Part shown: piece after piece, positions 15,426 through 24,330 of the stretch | Layout of the letters: every line of letters starts with the position of its first letter | How positions within the stretch are numbered: position 1 is the stretch's first letter | Assembly: GCA_021779665.1 (NCBI GenBank) | Contig: JAJYAG010000010.1 | Location: 15,499-54,130 of the forward strand | Direction: 5' to 3' | Source of the DNA: Bacteroidota bacterium | GTDB taxonomy: Bacteria; Bacteroidota; Bacteroidia; Bacteroidales; JAAUTT01 | Length of the DNA: 38,632 nt | Notes under the pieces: model-generated | Told to the model about the DNA's origin: nothing | Database searches by the model: none | The model's input: the letters and a program-made list of their open reading frames with translations, nothing else | Translations under genes and position numbers: made by a program

Positions 15426-18400
15426 ATGAAAAAAACGAATACTAATGTTATTCCATTGTCTCGTTATGGAATAAAAAAACTACTAACAATCATGAAACTA
15501 TCTTTTATAATAGTTTTTGCATGCGCTCTTCAGGTTAGTGCCACAGTTTATTCTCAAAGTTCAATTAATCTGAATGTAAGAGGTCAAAGTCTGAAAGAAG
15601 TTCTGAAAATGATCGAACAAAACAGCGATTTCAGATTTTTCTACAGCGACAATATGACGCTCATTAATGAGCCTGTATCTATAAAGGCTGAAGATAAGAA
15701 TGTTGTGGAAGTGCTGGACGATTTATTCTCCAATTCCCAGTTAACTTATAAAATTTTTGATAATAATCTCATTGTTGTTGCTCCCAAGCGGAGCGCTCAG
15801 CAGCAAAAGGTTTCAGGAACCATTACCGATGCGGTTACCGGCGAACCTATTGTAGGGGCCAATATTATTGTTGAAGGAACAACCATAGGTGTTGTTTCCG
15901 ATATCGACGGCCGCTTCTCTATAGATTTGCCTGGTCCGGAATCGGCAATTGTGGTATCTTTCCTTGGATACCTTTCGGAGAAAGTTATACCTGCCGGACA
16001 AACAAATCTTTCCATTAAGTTATCGCCTGACATCACAAACCTCGAAGAAGTTGTTGTAATTGGTTACGGTACTGCAAAGAAGAGCGATGTTACAGGAGCA
16101 TTAACCCGAGTAACCGAAAAAACTATCAAAGAAAAACCTGTACAGAACGCCATCCAGGCCATGCAGGGAAAAGCTGCAGGTGTGGATATTGGCACAAACG
16201 TTCGTCCCGGCGAAGTTGCTTCGGTTACCATCCGCGGAACACGCTCTATATCTGCTTCCAACTCTCCTCTGTATGTTGTCGACGGAATTATTCTCATGGG
16301 AAGTATCAACGACATCAACCCAAACGATATCAGCGGAATGGAAATTCTTAAAGATGCATCGGCAACTGCTATTTATGGTTCGCGCGGTGCAAACGGTGTT
16401 GTGTTAATCACTACTAAAAAGGGCAGCAAAGGTCAGCTCTCGGTAAATTATGATGCAACAACTTCTTTGGAAACCATTCATTCGTTAACCGATTGGGCAA
16501 GTGCAGGCGAAGCTATCGACCGCTTGCGTCTGGCCGAAATCAATGGTGGAACTTATAAATTGGGCTCAGCATCGCTGCTTTATCCCGATCCTCAGGCTGA
16601 TATCAATAAATTTGGCAATTCTGACCCTACTACAATATCAGCAATTCGCAGAGCTTACCAGTGGAACGATCCCGAGGCTTTCACTTCTCCAATCATGCGC
16701 GATGCAACCGCTGAAGAAATTGCAAAAGGCTGGCCAGCTCAGGTTCCTGTTTACAATTCGGGTAATATTCCAACTACCGATTGGGCTGATCTTTTAACCC
16801 AAACCGGAGTAACTCAGAACCATCAGTTAGCTGTTTCGGCCGGTAACGAAACATCGCGTCTCTACACTTCTTTTGGCTATTACAACAATAATGGTACCCA
16901 GAAGAATCAGGATTACCGCAGGTTTACCATTAAAATAAACGGCGATATTAATCCAACCAAATGGTTAATGGTGGGAACATCCTTAAATGCTGCCTTCACA
17001 AACCAAAGATACGGAACAATCAACCGTTCGGGTAGTGCTACAGGTCCTCAGGATGCTTATGGTATGGCACTTAGCCAGTATCGTATGGCCAGACCTTACG
17101 ACGAAAACGGCGAAATGATTTTGTATCCTGGAAATAACAAGGCGGCTCCCACATGGAACCCTATCATTGATATTGATAATACCGAAGACGATCGCAGGGC
17201 AATGAACTTCCAGGCTAACCTGTATTCGGAAGTGAAATTTACCTCATGGTTGAAGTACCGCATGAACTTTGGTTCCGGATTCCGCTATGGCCGTAACGGC
17301 GCATGGCAGGGTTCGCAGTCTACACTCAGAAGAACTGCTAATCCCCAAACATCGGCTGCCAGCTATGGTACTTCCGAGAACTTCCAGTACATGCTCGAAA
17401 ACCTTTTGTACTTTGATAAAACGTTAGGTAATCATTCATTTGGAGCTACTCTCTTACAGTCGGTTCAGAGCTACCGTTCTGAAAGTTCTAGTATCAATTC
17501 TTCGAAAATTATTTATGACATTTCGAAGTGGTACAACGTTGCTGCCAACCTCAATGGTAATCCCGATTCGTATGGAACAGGATTTACTGAGAATTCGCTG
17601 ATGTCGTACATGGTACGTTTAAATTACTCGTTGTTAAACCGCTATTTGTTTACCGCCACTGGTCGTTACGATGGAGCCTCGGTACTTGCACCGGGTAACA
17701 AGTGGGATTTCTTCCCGTCGTTTGCTGTAGCATGGAAAATGCAGGAAGAGTCGTTTATGAAGTCAATTTCATGGATCAACGAACTGAAACTCCGCGTAGG
17801 TTATGGTGTTGTAGGTAATTCAGCGGTGGGAGCTTATTCAACTTCCGGCCCTCTTTCGCAGTATAAATATGCTTTTGGCGATATTCCTGCCATAGGTTAT
17901 AATCCTTATAACATGCCAAACCCTGAACTGCAGTGGGAAAAAACAGCCCAATCGAATGTGGGTATTGATTTCGCAGTGCTTTCGGGTCGTATCAACGGTA
18001 CTGTTGAGGTTTATGAGTCGAACACTACCAATATTCTTATGGACCGCAGCATTCCGTCAATTGCCGGATACCCTTTTATTACCGGAAATATTGGTAAAAT
18101 GCGGAACCGCGGACTTGAAATTACCTTAAATACAATCAATGTTAAAGGTAAAAACTTCCAGTGGAACACCGATTTTAACTGGAGTGCCAACCACGAAGAA
18201 ATTGTTGAACTTGTTAACGGCAAGGAAGACATGAAAGGTAATAACTGGTTTATAGGACAGCCCTTGCAGGTTTTCCGTACTTACGAAGTTGATGGTTTAT
18301 GGCAGAATAACGAGGCCGACCTTGCTGAAATTGCTTTATGGAAGGCCAATGGATATAACTTTGAACCGGGTCAGTACAAACCTGTTGAACAGGGAACTCC

Positions 18401-18980
18401 CAATTATAAGCTCGAAGATGACGATAAAGTAATCAGGGGTACTGTTCGCCCGAAATGGGTTGCCGGTATGACTAACAATTTCAATTACAGAAATTTTGAT
18501 TTGTCATTTTTTGCTTATGCACGTATAGGCCAGAAATATTTCTCTTCGCTCATTCCTGGCGGATCAGGTGGAGGAAGCTATGTGGGATATGTACGTTCGG
18601 TAGATGCTTCAGATTTCTGGTCGCCCTCCAATGCAGGTGGCAAATATCCCCAGCCTACAACAAACCCCAAAGCTTCGAATGCCGATGTTAACAGGGCTAT
18701 GTTTATCAACGACGGTTCTTTTGTGGCTATTCGTAATATTTCCTTGTCGTATACTGTTCCTTCCAAATTCCTTGAAAGATTCAAAGTGAAAAGAGTACAG
18801 GTATATACCCAGGTACTTAATCCTTTCCTCTTTGGTGGTGAAGTTGTAAAAGCAGGTATAAATCCTGACGATACAAATGGCTGGACCAGTGTAAACTCGG
18901 TTGGCGATCCTACTGGCGGTACCAATAATAACACAATGATTATCCGCAGTTATGTATTTGGTATCAGAGTAGGTTTATAA
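15426..18980 (+). CDS. SusC-like TonB-dependent transducer (module B)
   Basis: This 1184-aa outer-membrane transporter has a signal peptide (about 1-44, cleavage near ATVYSQ), STN domain (46-118: LKEVLKMIEQNSDFRFFYSD), carboxypeptidase-regulatory-like domain (128-205), plug (from about 208: EEVVVIGYGTAKKSDVTGA; LKDASATAIYGSRGANGV) and a barrel ending SYVFGIRVGL. The start was placed at 15426 (MKKTNTNVIPL): this gives a normal exported N-terminus and the same distance from the leader ATG as in module A, while an in-frame ATG at 15333 would add 31 residues encoded by leader RNA. It should import the RG-I fragments produced by the enzymes downstream and signal to the FecR at 14117. The Asp-rich loop of the first SusC is degenerate here (EDDDKVIRG). 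Confidence 0.95.
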   Translation: MKKTNTNVIPLSRYGIKKLLTIMKLSFIIVFACALQVSATVYSQSSINLNVRGQSLKEVLKMIEQNSDFRFFYSDNMTLINEPVSIKAEDKNVVEVLDDLFSNSQLTYKIFDNNLIVVAPKRSAQQQKVSGTITDAVTGEPIVGANIIVEGTTIGVVSDIDGRFSIDLPGPESAIVVSFLGYLSEKVIPAGQTNLSIKLSPDITNLEEVVVIGYGTAKKSDVTGALTRVTEKTIKEKPVQNAIQAMQGKAAGVDIGTNVRPGEVASVTIRGTRSISASNSPLYVVDGIILMGSINDINPNDISGMEILKDASATAIYGSRGANGVVLITTKKGSKGQLSVNYDATTSLETIHSLTDWASAGEAIDRLRLAEINGGTYKLGSASLLYPDPQADINKFGNSDPTTISAIRRAYQWNDPEAFTSPIMRDATAEEIAKGWPAQVPVYNSGNIPTTDWADLLTQTGVTQNHQLAVSAGNETSRLYTSFGYYNNNGTQKNQDYRRFTIKINGDINPTKWLMVGTSLNAAFTNQRYGTINRSGSATGPQDAYGMALSQYRMARPYDENGEMILYPGNNKAAPTWNPIIDIDNTEDDRRAMNFQANLYSEVKFTSWLKYRMNFGSGFRYGRNGAWQGSQSTLRRTANPQTSAASYGTSENFQYMLENLLYFDKTLGNHSFGATLLQSVQSYRSESSSINSSKIIYDISKWYNVAANLNGNPDSYGTGFTENSLMSYMVRLNYSLLNRYLFTATGRYDGASVLAPGNKWDFFPSFAVAWKMQEESFMKSISWINELKLRVGYGVVGNSAVGAYSTSGPLSQYKYAFGDIPAIGYNPYNMPNPELQWEKTAQSNVGIDFAVLSGRINGTVEVYESNTTNILMDRSIPSIAGYPFITGNIGKMRNRGLEITLNTINVKGKNFQWNTDFNWSANHEEIVELVNGKEDMKGNNWFIGQPLQVFRTYEVDGLWQNNEADLAEIALWKANGYNFEPGQYKPVEQGTPNYKLEDDDKVIRGTVRPKWVAGMTNNFNYRNFDLSFFAYARIGQKYFSSLIPGGSGGGSYVGYVRSVDASDFWSPSNAGGKYPQPTTNPKASNADVNRAMFINDGSFVAIRNISLSYTVPSKFLERFKVKRVQVYTQVLNPFLFGGEVVKAGINPDDTNGWTSVNSVGDPTGGTNNNTMIIRSYVFGIRVGL

Positions 18981-19003
18981 AAAACATTTTAAACATAAGG
19001 TTT

Positions 19004-21307
19004 ATGAAAAAATATATCATACTTACAGCATTAATTTTTGCCACGGTAGCTTGTGAGGACTTTCTCGAAGAAAAGCCTGTAACAACGCTTAACCAGGATT
19101 TCTACAAAACAGCCGATGGCCTCGAGTCGTTGGTGAAAGGTTCTTATCAGATACTGCGCTTTAAACCTGATTACAACCAGGGTCACTATCTTTTTGGAAC
19201 CTGCAGCGATGTTGAAGTTTTCAGCTGGTCGAATGCAGACCGCGTTGCTATGGGAACTTATGCCATCGACGCATGGGGACCTGCTGCCACCGGAACACGA
19301 ATGACACCCAATGTTAACTCACTTATAGGTAGTACAAGTGGAGGTGTTTCCGAAGGTGTTTATCCGGAAGTTAGCCGATGCAATATTTTCCTCGAAAATT
19401 ACGATAACCTCGACGCTGCCACACAAACCAAACTTGCAGCTCGTAAAGGCGAAATTCTGTTTCTCCGCTCATATTCATATTATATGATTACCAATGTTGT
19501 GGGCGCCGCTCCTTTAATTCTTAAGAGTTACAAAGGTCTTCCCGAGAACTTCAGTTATCCTAAGGAGTCACTGGAGAATATTTATAAACAGATAATTTCC
19601 GATTTAAGATTGGCTGTCACCATTCTTCCTGCAACAACAACCGATGTGGGTCGTGTTACCAAACCTGCAGCAGCACATCTGCTTTCCAAGTTATACCTTC
19701 ACAGGGCTCAGGCTGCAAATTGGGATGGAGCAGAACCTCATCTCAAAATGTTATACAAGGGCAAAGTCGCTACCGACCTCGATTCCGCGAAGTTTTATGC
19801 GACCATGGTTATTGATCAGATGAAAGGTAATACCACCTATGGCGGATTAGAGCCCGATTTTTCAAACCTATGGAAAAATGCAACGGGTGATTACACCAGA
19901 GAAAAGAGCAAGGAGATTATTCTTGCAGCCCAATATGAACCAACACTGACTTATAATGGCCGGTATGGCAATACCCTTGTTCACCTTTACAATAGCAATC
20001 ACACCTCATTAAGAGCATGTACGCCGCGTACCATGGATTATGGTCGGCCCTATGCAACTGCAGGTCCTTCGGATTGGGGTTTGGATATGTACACCGACCG
20101 AGCAAACGACTCCCGTTATTATAAGACTTTTTTAACTGATTATGTTGCCACCGATGCAAAAGAAGCAGGCGGTAAACCCTGGGATGCTGCAACTGCTTAT
20201 TATTACAATAACAGGCTCAAACCTGCTTCGGATCCCAATGTCACTGTATCGACAGCAAGCAAAATCAAGTATCAGAAACGCTCCATTGTTTATATCGAAA
20301 ACTCAAAGGATGAACCATTCGATTCTCTCTGGGTAGTTAGTCAGCCTTACATTATGATGGTTCGCTGGATGGTGGGCAGCCCCAATGGCGCTGGTTACTT
20401 TACAAAGACAGGAAGTACTATCACCGGCTTCAAACCTGGTGCCGATGTTAACCCTGCTAATCCAATTGTTACCGATATCACAGGTCGTAAACTGATGTAC
20501 CGTATCAGTGGCGATAAGGGTGAACCTTTTGGTCTCGACCGTGGTAATGCTGTAGCTCAGTGGTATGTAAGCCCGAGAAAATGGCTGGATATAAACCGTG
20601 GAAAAGGAACTGATCCGAATGGCTCGGGTGCTATCGACTTCCCGATCTTCCGTCTTGCCGAAACTTATCTCATTCGTGCAGAAGTTAACGGTCGTTTGGG
20701 TTTATTTACCGAAGCCATTGCCGATCTTAATGTAGTTCGCAAACGTGCTGCTTTTCACTCGGGCGAAAAACGTTCGGATGTACTTGTAAACATGGAGCCG
20801 ACAGTTTTGAATGGCAAGGTTACCATTCCTGCAGGCGAAAAAGTTGCCCCTTATGCGGTTACTACCGACTCGTATTCCAAAATTGCTGTTGATGGAACCG
20901 AATGGCAGGCAGGAACTACAAGGGCTAAACGCGAAAACTATCCTCCTACAGCTTTATCAGATATGGAGCGGTTTATTCATTTTATTTATAATGAAAAAGC
21001 CCGTGAATTCATCTTTGAGCTTATCAACTGGGAAGATTTGCATAACGCCGGAATTCTTTACGACCGCGTATACTACCGCGATAACATGGGCGCTCCAGCC
21101 TCATCTACCGGAACTGCTGATTTCCCCTTCCCTGCCGATGATATCTCTACCGGTACAATTGGTGCCAGAGGTATTGGTAAAGGACAATTTCAGAAATTCA
21201 ATACATTTAAAGCATGGCCTCAGTCGTTCCTTGAGCTGTTGACCGACGAACAGGGTAGTCCTCTTTCAAGTGAGGCCAAAGCTGCATACCAGAACCCTGG
21301 ATATTAG
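19004..21307 (+). CDS. SusD/RagB-like glycan-binding lipoprotein (module B)
   Basis: This 767-aa surface lipoprotein has a lipobox with Cys17 (ATVAC) and is the partner of SusC 23 bp upstream. The N-terminal SusD-like part (SLVKGSYQILRF; RKGEILFLRSYSYYMIT) and the C-terminal SusD part (RLAETYLIRAEVNGRLG, IADLNVVRKRAAFHSG, FIYNEKAREFIFELINWEDL) are clear, and the end is YQNPGY. It is over 130 residues longer than the module A SusD; the extra length is in the middle and C-terminal half (about 330-700) and could form an enlarged binding surface. An intrinsic terminator follows within 40 bp of the stop. Confidence 0.94.
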   Translation: MKKYIILTALIFATVACEDFLEEKPVTTLNQDFYKTADGLESLVKGSYQILRFKPDYNQGHYLFGTCSDVEVFSWSNADRVAMGTYAIDAWGPAATGTRMTPNVNSLIGSTSGGVSEGVYPEVSRCNIFLENYDNLDAATQTKLAARKGEILFLRSYSYYMITNVVGAAPLILKSYKGLPENFSYPKESLENIYKQIISDLRLAVTILPATTTDVGRVTKPAAAHLLSKLYLHRAQAANWDGAEPHLKMLYKGKVATDLDSAKFYATMVIDQMKGNTTYGGLEPDFSNLWKNATGDYTREKSKEIILAAQYEPTLTYNGRYGNTLVHLYNSNHTSLRACTPRTMDYGRPYATAGPSDWGLDMYTDRANDSRYYKTFLTDYVATDAKEAGGKPWDAATAYYYNNRLKPASDPNVTVSTASKIKYQKRSIVYIENSKDEPFDSLWVVSQPYIMMVRWMVGSPNGAGYFTKTGSTITGFKPGADVNPANPIVTDITGRKLMYRISGDKGEPFGLDRGNAVAQWYVSPRKWLDINRGKGTDPNGSGAIDFPIFRLAETYLIRAEVNGRLGLFTEAIADLNVVRKRAAFHSGEKRSDVLVNMEPTVLNGKVTIPAGEKVAPYAVTTDSYSKIAVDGTEWQAGTTRAKRENYPPTALSDMERFIHFIYNEKAREFIFELINWEDLHNAGILYDRVYYRDNMGAPASSTGTADFPFPADDISTGTIGARGIGKGQFQKFNTFKAWPQSFLELLTDEQGSPLSSEAKAAYQNPGY

Positions 21308-21310
21308 CCG

Positions 21311-21318
21311 TATATTTG
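21311..21318 (+). promoter_or_regulatory. TATATTTG box after susD (possible -7 element)
   Basis: A perfect TAnnTTTG match four bases after the susD stop. No TTTG -33 box is visible at the proper distance and a terminator follows 26 bp later, so a productive promoter for GH2 is doubtful; it could start a short RNA or be chance. Confidence 0.2.
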
Positions 21319-21343
21319 ATACTTAAAAGGATTTTTGTAAATT

Positions 21344-21376
21344 TCAGGAAGAGATATTATTTCTCTTCCTGATTTT
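21344..21376 (+). terminator. Intrinsic terminator after susD (module B)
   Basis: TCAGGAAGAGA (21344-21354) pairs perfectly over 11 bp with TCTCTTCCTGA (21362-21372), loop TATTATT, followed by TTTT. It lies between susD and GH2, mirroring the position of the module A terminator, and would keep enzyme gene expression below that of susCD. Confidence 0.85.
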
Positions 21377-21408
21377 ACTTATGTTATATTCAATTTAATA
21401 CGCTTGAG

Positions 21409-24327
21409 ATGACTACTTTCAAAACGAAGCTCCTGACTTTTCTGCTTCTGCTCTTCATTCTGAATTCATTATCTGCAATTTCTTCTGTAAAAGATGTACT
21501 TTATCTTTCGGGGACTGATAATACCAATACCAAAACCTGGGATTTTTTCTGTACTTCGGGGCGTAACAGCGGCGTGTGGTCAAAGATTGAAGTTCCGTCG
21601 CACTGGGAACAGCAAGGGTTTGGCGAGTACGACTACGGACGGGATTACCGGACCTATGGCAAAAAATTCAAGTTTGCCGACGAAAAAGGATTGTATAATT
21701 ATTCGTTTTCGGTTCCTGCTGCCTGGAAGGGGAAACGAATATTTATTGTTTTCGAAGGTTCGATGACCGATACCGAAGTGAAAATTAATGGTAAGCCTGC
21801 GGGAGATATTCATCAGGGCGCTTTTTATCAGTTTCGTTACGATATTACCGATAAGCTGAATTTCGGAAAAACCAATCTGCTCGAAGCCACGGTGAGCAAA
21901 ATGTCGGCCGATGCCTCGGTAAACAATGCCGAGCGGTTAGCCGATTACTGGGTGTTTGGTGGAATTTTCCGGCCAGTATACCTCGAAGCTTTTCCACAGG
22001 AATATATTCGGAATATTGCTATTGATGCCAAGGCCGACGGTACTTTCGGAATGGATGTATTTCCACATGGTCTGAAAGGAAAACGCACTGTTTCTGCTGA
22101 AATTTATGATCAGCAAAACCGGAAAGTTGCTACATTTTCTTCTCCTGTAAACCCCGGAGACTCAATAATTACAATCAATACCAAAGTTAATTCCCCGAAT
22201 TGCTGGACAGCTGAAACTCCTTCGCGCTATAGCGTAAAAGTATGGCTGAAGGAAGGCGAAAAGGAGCTCTTTTCAACATCGGAGAAATTTGGTTTCAGAA
22301 CCGTTGAAGTGCGCCAGGGTGATGGAATCTACCTGAATGGTGTAAAAATTAAAATGAAAGGTGTGAACCGACATGCATTCTGGCCCGAAACGGGTCGTTG
22401 CCTCAATAATAAGATAAATCTGGAGGATGTGAAGCTTATCAAGTCAATGAACATGAATGCAATCCGCTGTTCTCATTATCCGCCCGACAAGGTTTTTCTC
22501 GATTACTGCGATTCGCTGGGGTTGTATGTGATTGACGAACTGGCTGGCTGGCAAAATGCATATGCCACTGCTCCTGGTGAAAAGCTTGTGAAAGAAATGG
22601 TGCTCCGAGATCTCAACCATCCTTCCATTATTTTCTGGGCCAATGGAAATGAAGGTGGCACCAACAAGGACCTCGACGATGATTTTCTCCGTTACGACAA
22701 ATCCAAACGAACAGTAATACACCCGCATCACAGACCGGGCAATGATTTTAACGGCATCGACTGTAACCACTACGAAAATTATTACAGCTGTAAAAAAATA
22801 TTTACCGAAGGGAAAATTTACATGCCAACTGAGTTTTTACACGCTCAGGACGACGGTGGTGCTGCCGCCGGACTGGCCGATTTCTGGGAGCTTTTCTGGA
22901 ATACACCAAACTCGGGCGGTGGTTTTATATGGGCTTTGGTGGATGAAGGTATCGTTCGCACTGATCTCAATGGCTTTATCGATGCCAACCGGGTGAATGC
23001 TCCCGACGGAATTGTGGGTCCGCATCGCGAAAAAGAGGGAAGCTTTTATGCCATCCGCGAAATCTATGCTCCGGTGAAGGTTAAAATGACAAAGCTGTCC
23101 GAGAATTTTAACGGATATATACCGGTTGAAAACCGTTACCATTTCACCAATCTGAGCAATTGCAAGTTCGAATGGCAGCTGGTTAATTTCGGCAAAGTTG
23201 CCGATCGTCAGCCTTCACATGTTGTGGTGAAAAGTAGCGTTGTGCAGCATGTGGATGTCAAACCCTTGCAAAATGATTCCCTCAAACTTGATCTTCCGGC
23301 CGATTATAAAAAATATGATGCTCTTTACCTGAAAGCTTTTGACCCTTCTGGCGAAGAGATTTTCTGCTGGAGCTGGAAAATAAGTGGCAATGTAAAAGCC
23401 GTCAATCAGATTGTAAAACGCGATTTAAGACAGCAGGAAAAACAGGAACTCGAGAAGCTCAAAGCTGCCGGTATTCAGGAAGACAATATTCTGCCTATTG
23501 AGCAGCAGGCCGGCGATCTCTCCAAAGAAAAGGGCATGGCCGAATTGATTGACAACGACAGTCTTTACACCTTAAAGGCGTCCGGTATTGCTGTTTCTTT
23601 CAGCAAAAAAAATGGGACAATCAAAAGAGTGGCCAACGACATGGGTCTGCCTTTACCTTTCGGCAACGGCCCCGTTCTGGTAAGCGGTTCAGCTAAGCTC
23701 GACAGTGTTATTCCTCAAAAAAATGAAAAGAGTTATTCGCTGCGGATGGTCTATTCGGGCGATCTCAAATATATTACCTGGACCATGTACAGCAGCGGCT
23801 GGCTGGCCATGAATTACGAGTATAAAGTTGAAGGCCCGCAAATGTTTACGGGTGTTAGCTTCGATTTCCCCGAGTCGGATGTAATAGGCGCCAAATGGTT
23901 GGGAAAAGGTCCTGCTCATGTATGGAAGAACCGCATGCAGGGTGATGTGCTCGATGTTTACCAGAGGTTTTATAACAACCGTTTACCGGCCGATAATTCG
24001 TGGGGATTGCCTCAGTTTAAAGGGTATTATCCCGATATTTCGTGGATGGAATTTAACACCGTGGATGGCAAATTTACCGTGGTTGCGAAAGAGGAGAATT
24101 TGTTTGTAAGGCTTTTCAATTTCTACGGAATTTCCGGTCCAAAGAATTTCCCGGTTTTGCCTGTTGGCGATATTTCGTTCCTCGATGCCATTCCGCCTGT
24201 CGGAACCAAACTTGCTATGGGCATCAGCAATGATACCTGGAACTTAGGGCCTGCCGGCGAACTTAATAAAATGGATCAGCCCGTTAAACGCACCTTGTAT
24301 TTTTATTTTGGATTGATAAACGAATAG
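21409..24327 (+). CDS. GH2 family glycoside hydrolase (beta-galactosidase/beta-glucuronidase type)
   Basis: This 972-aa exported enzyme (signal peptide about 1-25) has the GH2 layout: sugar-binding jelly roll (about 40-195: VPSHWEQQGFGEYDYG, DYWVFGGIFRPVYLEA), immunoglobulin-like domain (about 195-295), TIM barrel (about 300-590), and C-terminal beta domains that resemble the small-chain domain of beta-galactosidase. In the barrel KMKGVNRHAFWPETGR precedes the predicted acid/base Glu415 (FWANGNEGG) and the predicted nucleophile Glu475 (MPTEFLHAQDD). The exact specificity cannot be read; GH2 enzymes in RG-I loci of Bacteroidota remove beta-galactosyl or beta-glucuronyl side groups. It is followed after only 3 bp by the DUF4450 gene, so the two are probably translationally coupled. 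Confidence 0.9.
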   Translation: MTTFKTKLLTFLLLLFILNSLSAISSVKDVLYLSGTDNTNTKTWDFFCTSGRNSGVWSKIEVPSHWEQQGFGEYDYGRDYRTYGKKFKFADEKGLYNYSFSVPAAWKGKRIFIVFEGSMTDTEVKINGKPAGDIHQGAFYQFRYDITDKLNFGKTNLLEATVSKMSADASVNNAERLADYWVFGGIFRPVYLEAFPQEYIRNIAIDAKADGTFGMDVFPHGLKGKRTVSAEIYDQQNRKVATFSSPVNPGDSIITINTKVNSPNCWTAETPSRYSVKVWLKEGEKELFSTSEKFGFRTVEVRQGDGIYLNGVKIKMKGVNRHAFWPETGRCLNNKINLEDVKLIKSMNMNAIRCSHYPPDKVFLDYCDSLGLYVIDELAGWQNAYATAPGEKLVKEMVLRDLNHPSIIFWANGNEGGTNKDLDDDFLRYDKSKRTVIHPHHRPGNDFNGIDCNHYENYYSCKKIFTEGKIYMPTEFLHAQDDGGAAAGLADFWELFWNTPNSGGGFIWALVDEGIVRTDLNGFIDANRVNAPDGIVGPHREKEGSFYAIREIYAPVKVKMTKLSENFNGYIPVENRYHFTNLSNCKFEWQLVNFGKVADRQPSHVVVKSSVVQHVDVKPLQNDSLKLDLPADYKKYDALYLKAFDPSGEEIFCWSWKISGNVKAVNQIVKRDLRQQEKQELEKLKAAGIQEDNILPIEQQAGDLSKEKGMAELIDNDSLYTLKASGIAVSFSKKNGTIKRVANDMGLPLPFGNGPVLVSGSAKLDSVIPQKNEKSYSLRMVYSGDLKYITWTMYSSGWLAMNYEYKVEGPQMFTGVSFDFPESDVIGAKWLGKGPAHVWKNRMQGDVLDVYQRFYNNRLPADNSWGLPQFKGYYPDISWMEFNTVDGKFTVVAKEENLFVRLFNFYGISGPKNFPVLPVGDISFLDAIPPVGTKLAMGISNDTWNLGPAGELNKMDQPVKRTLYFYFGLINE

Positions 24328-24330
24328 GGC

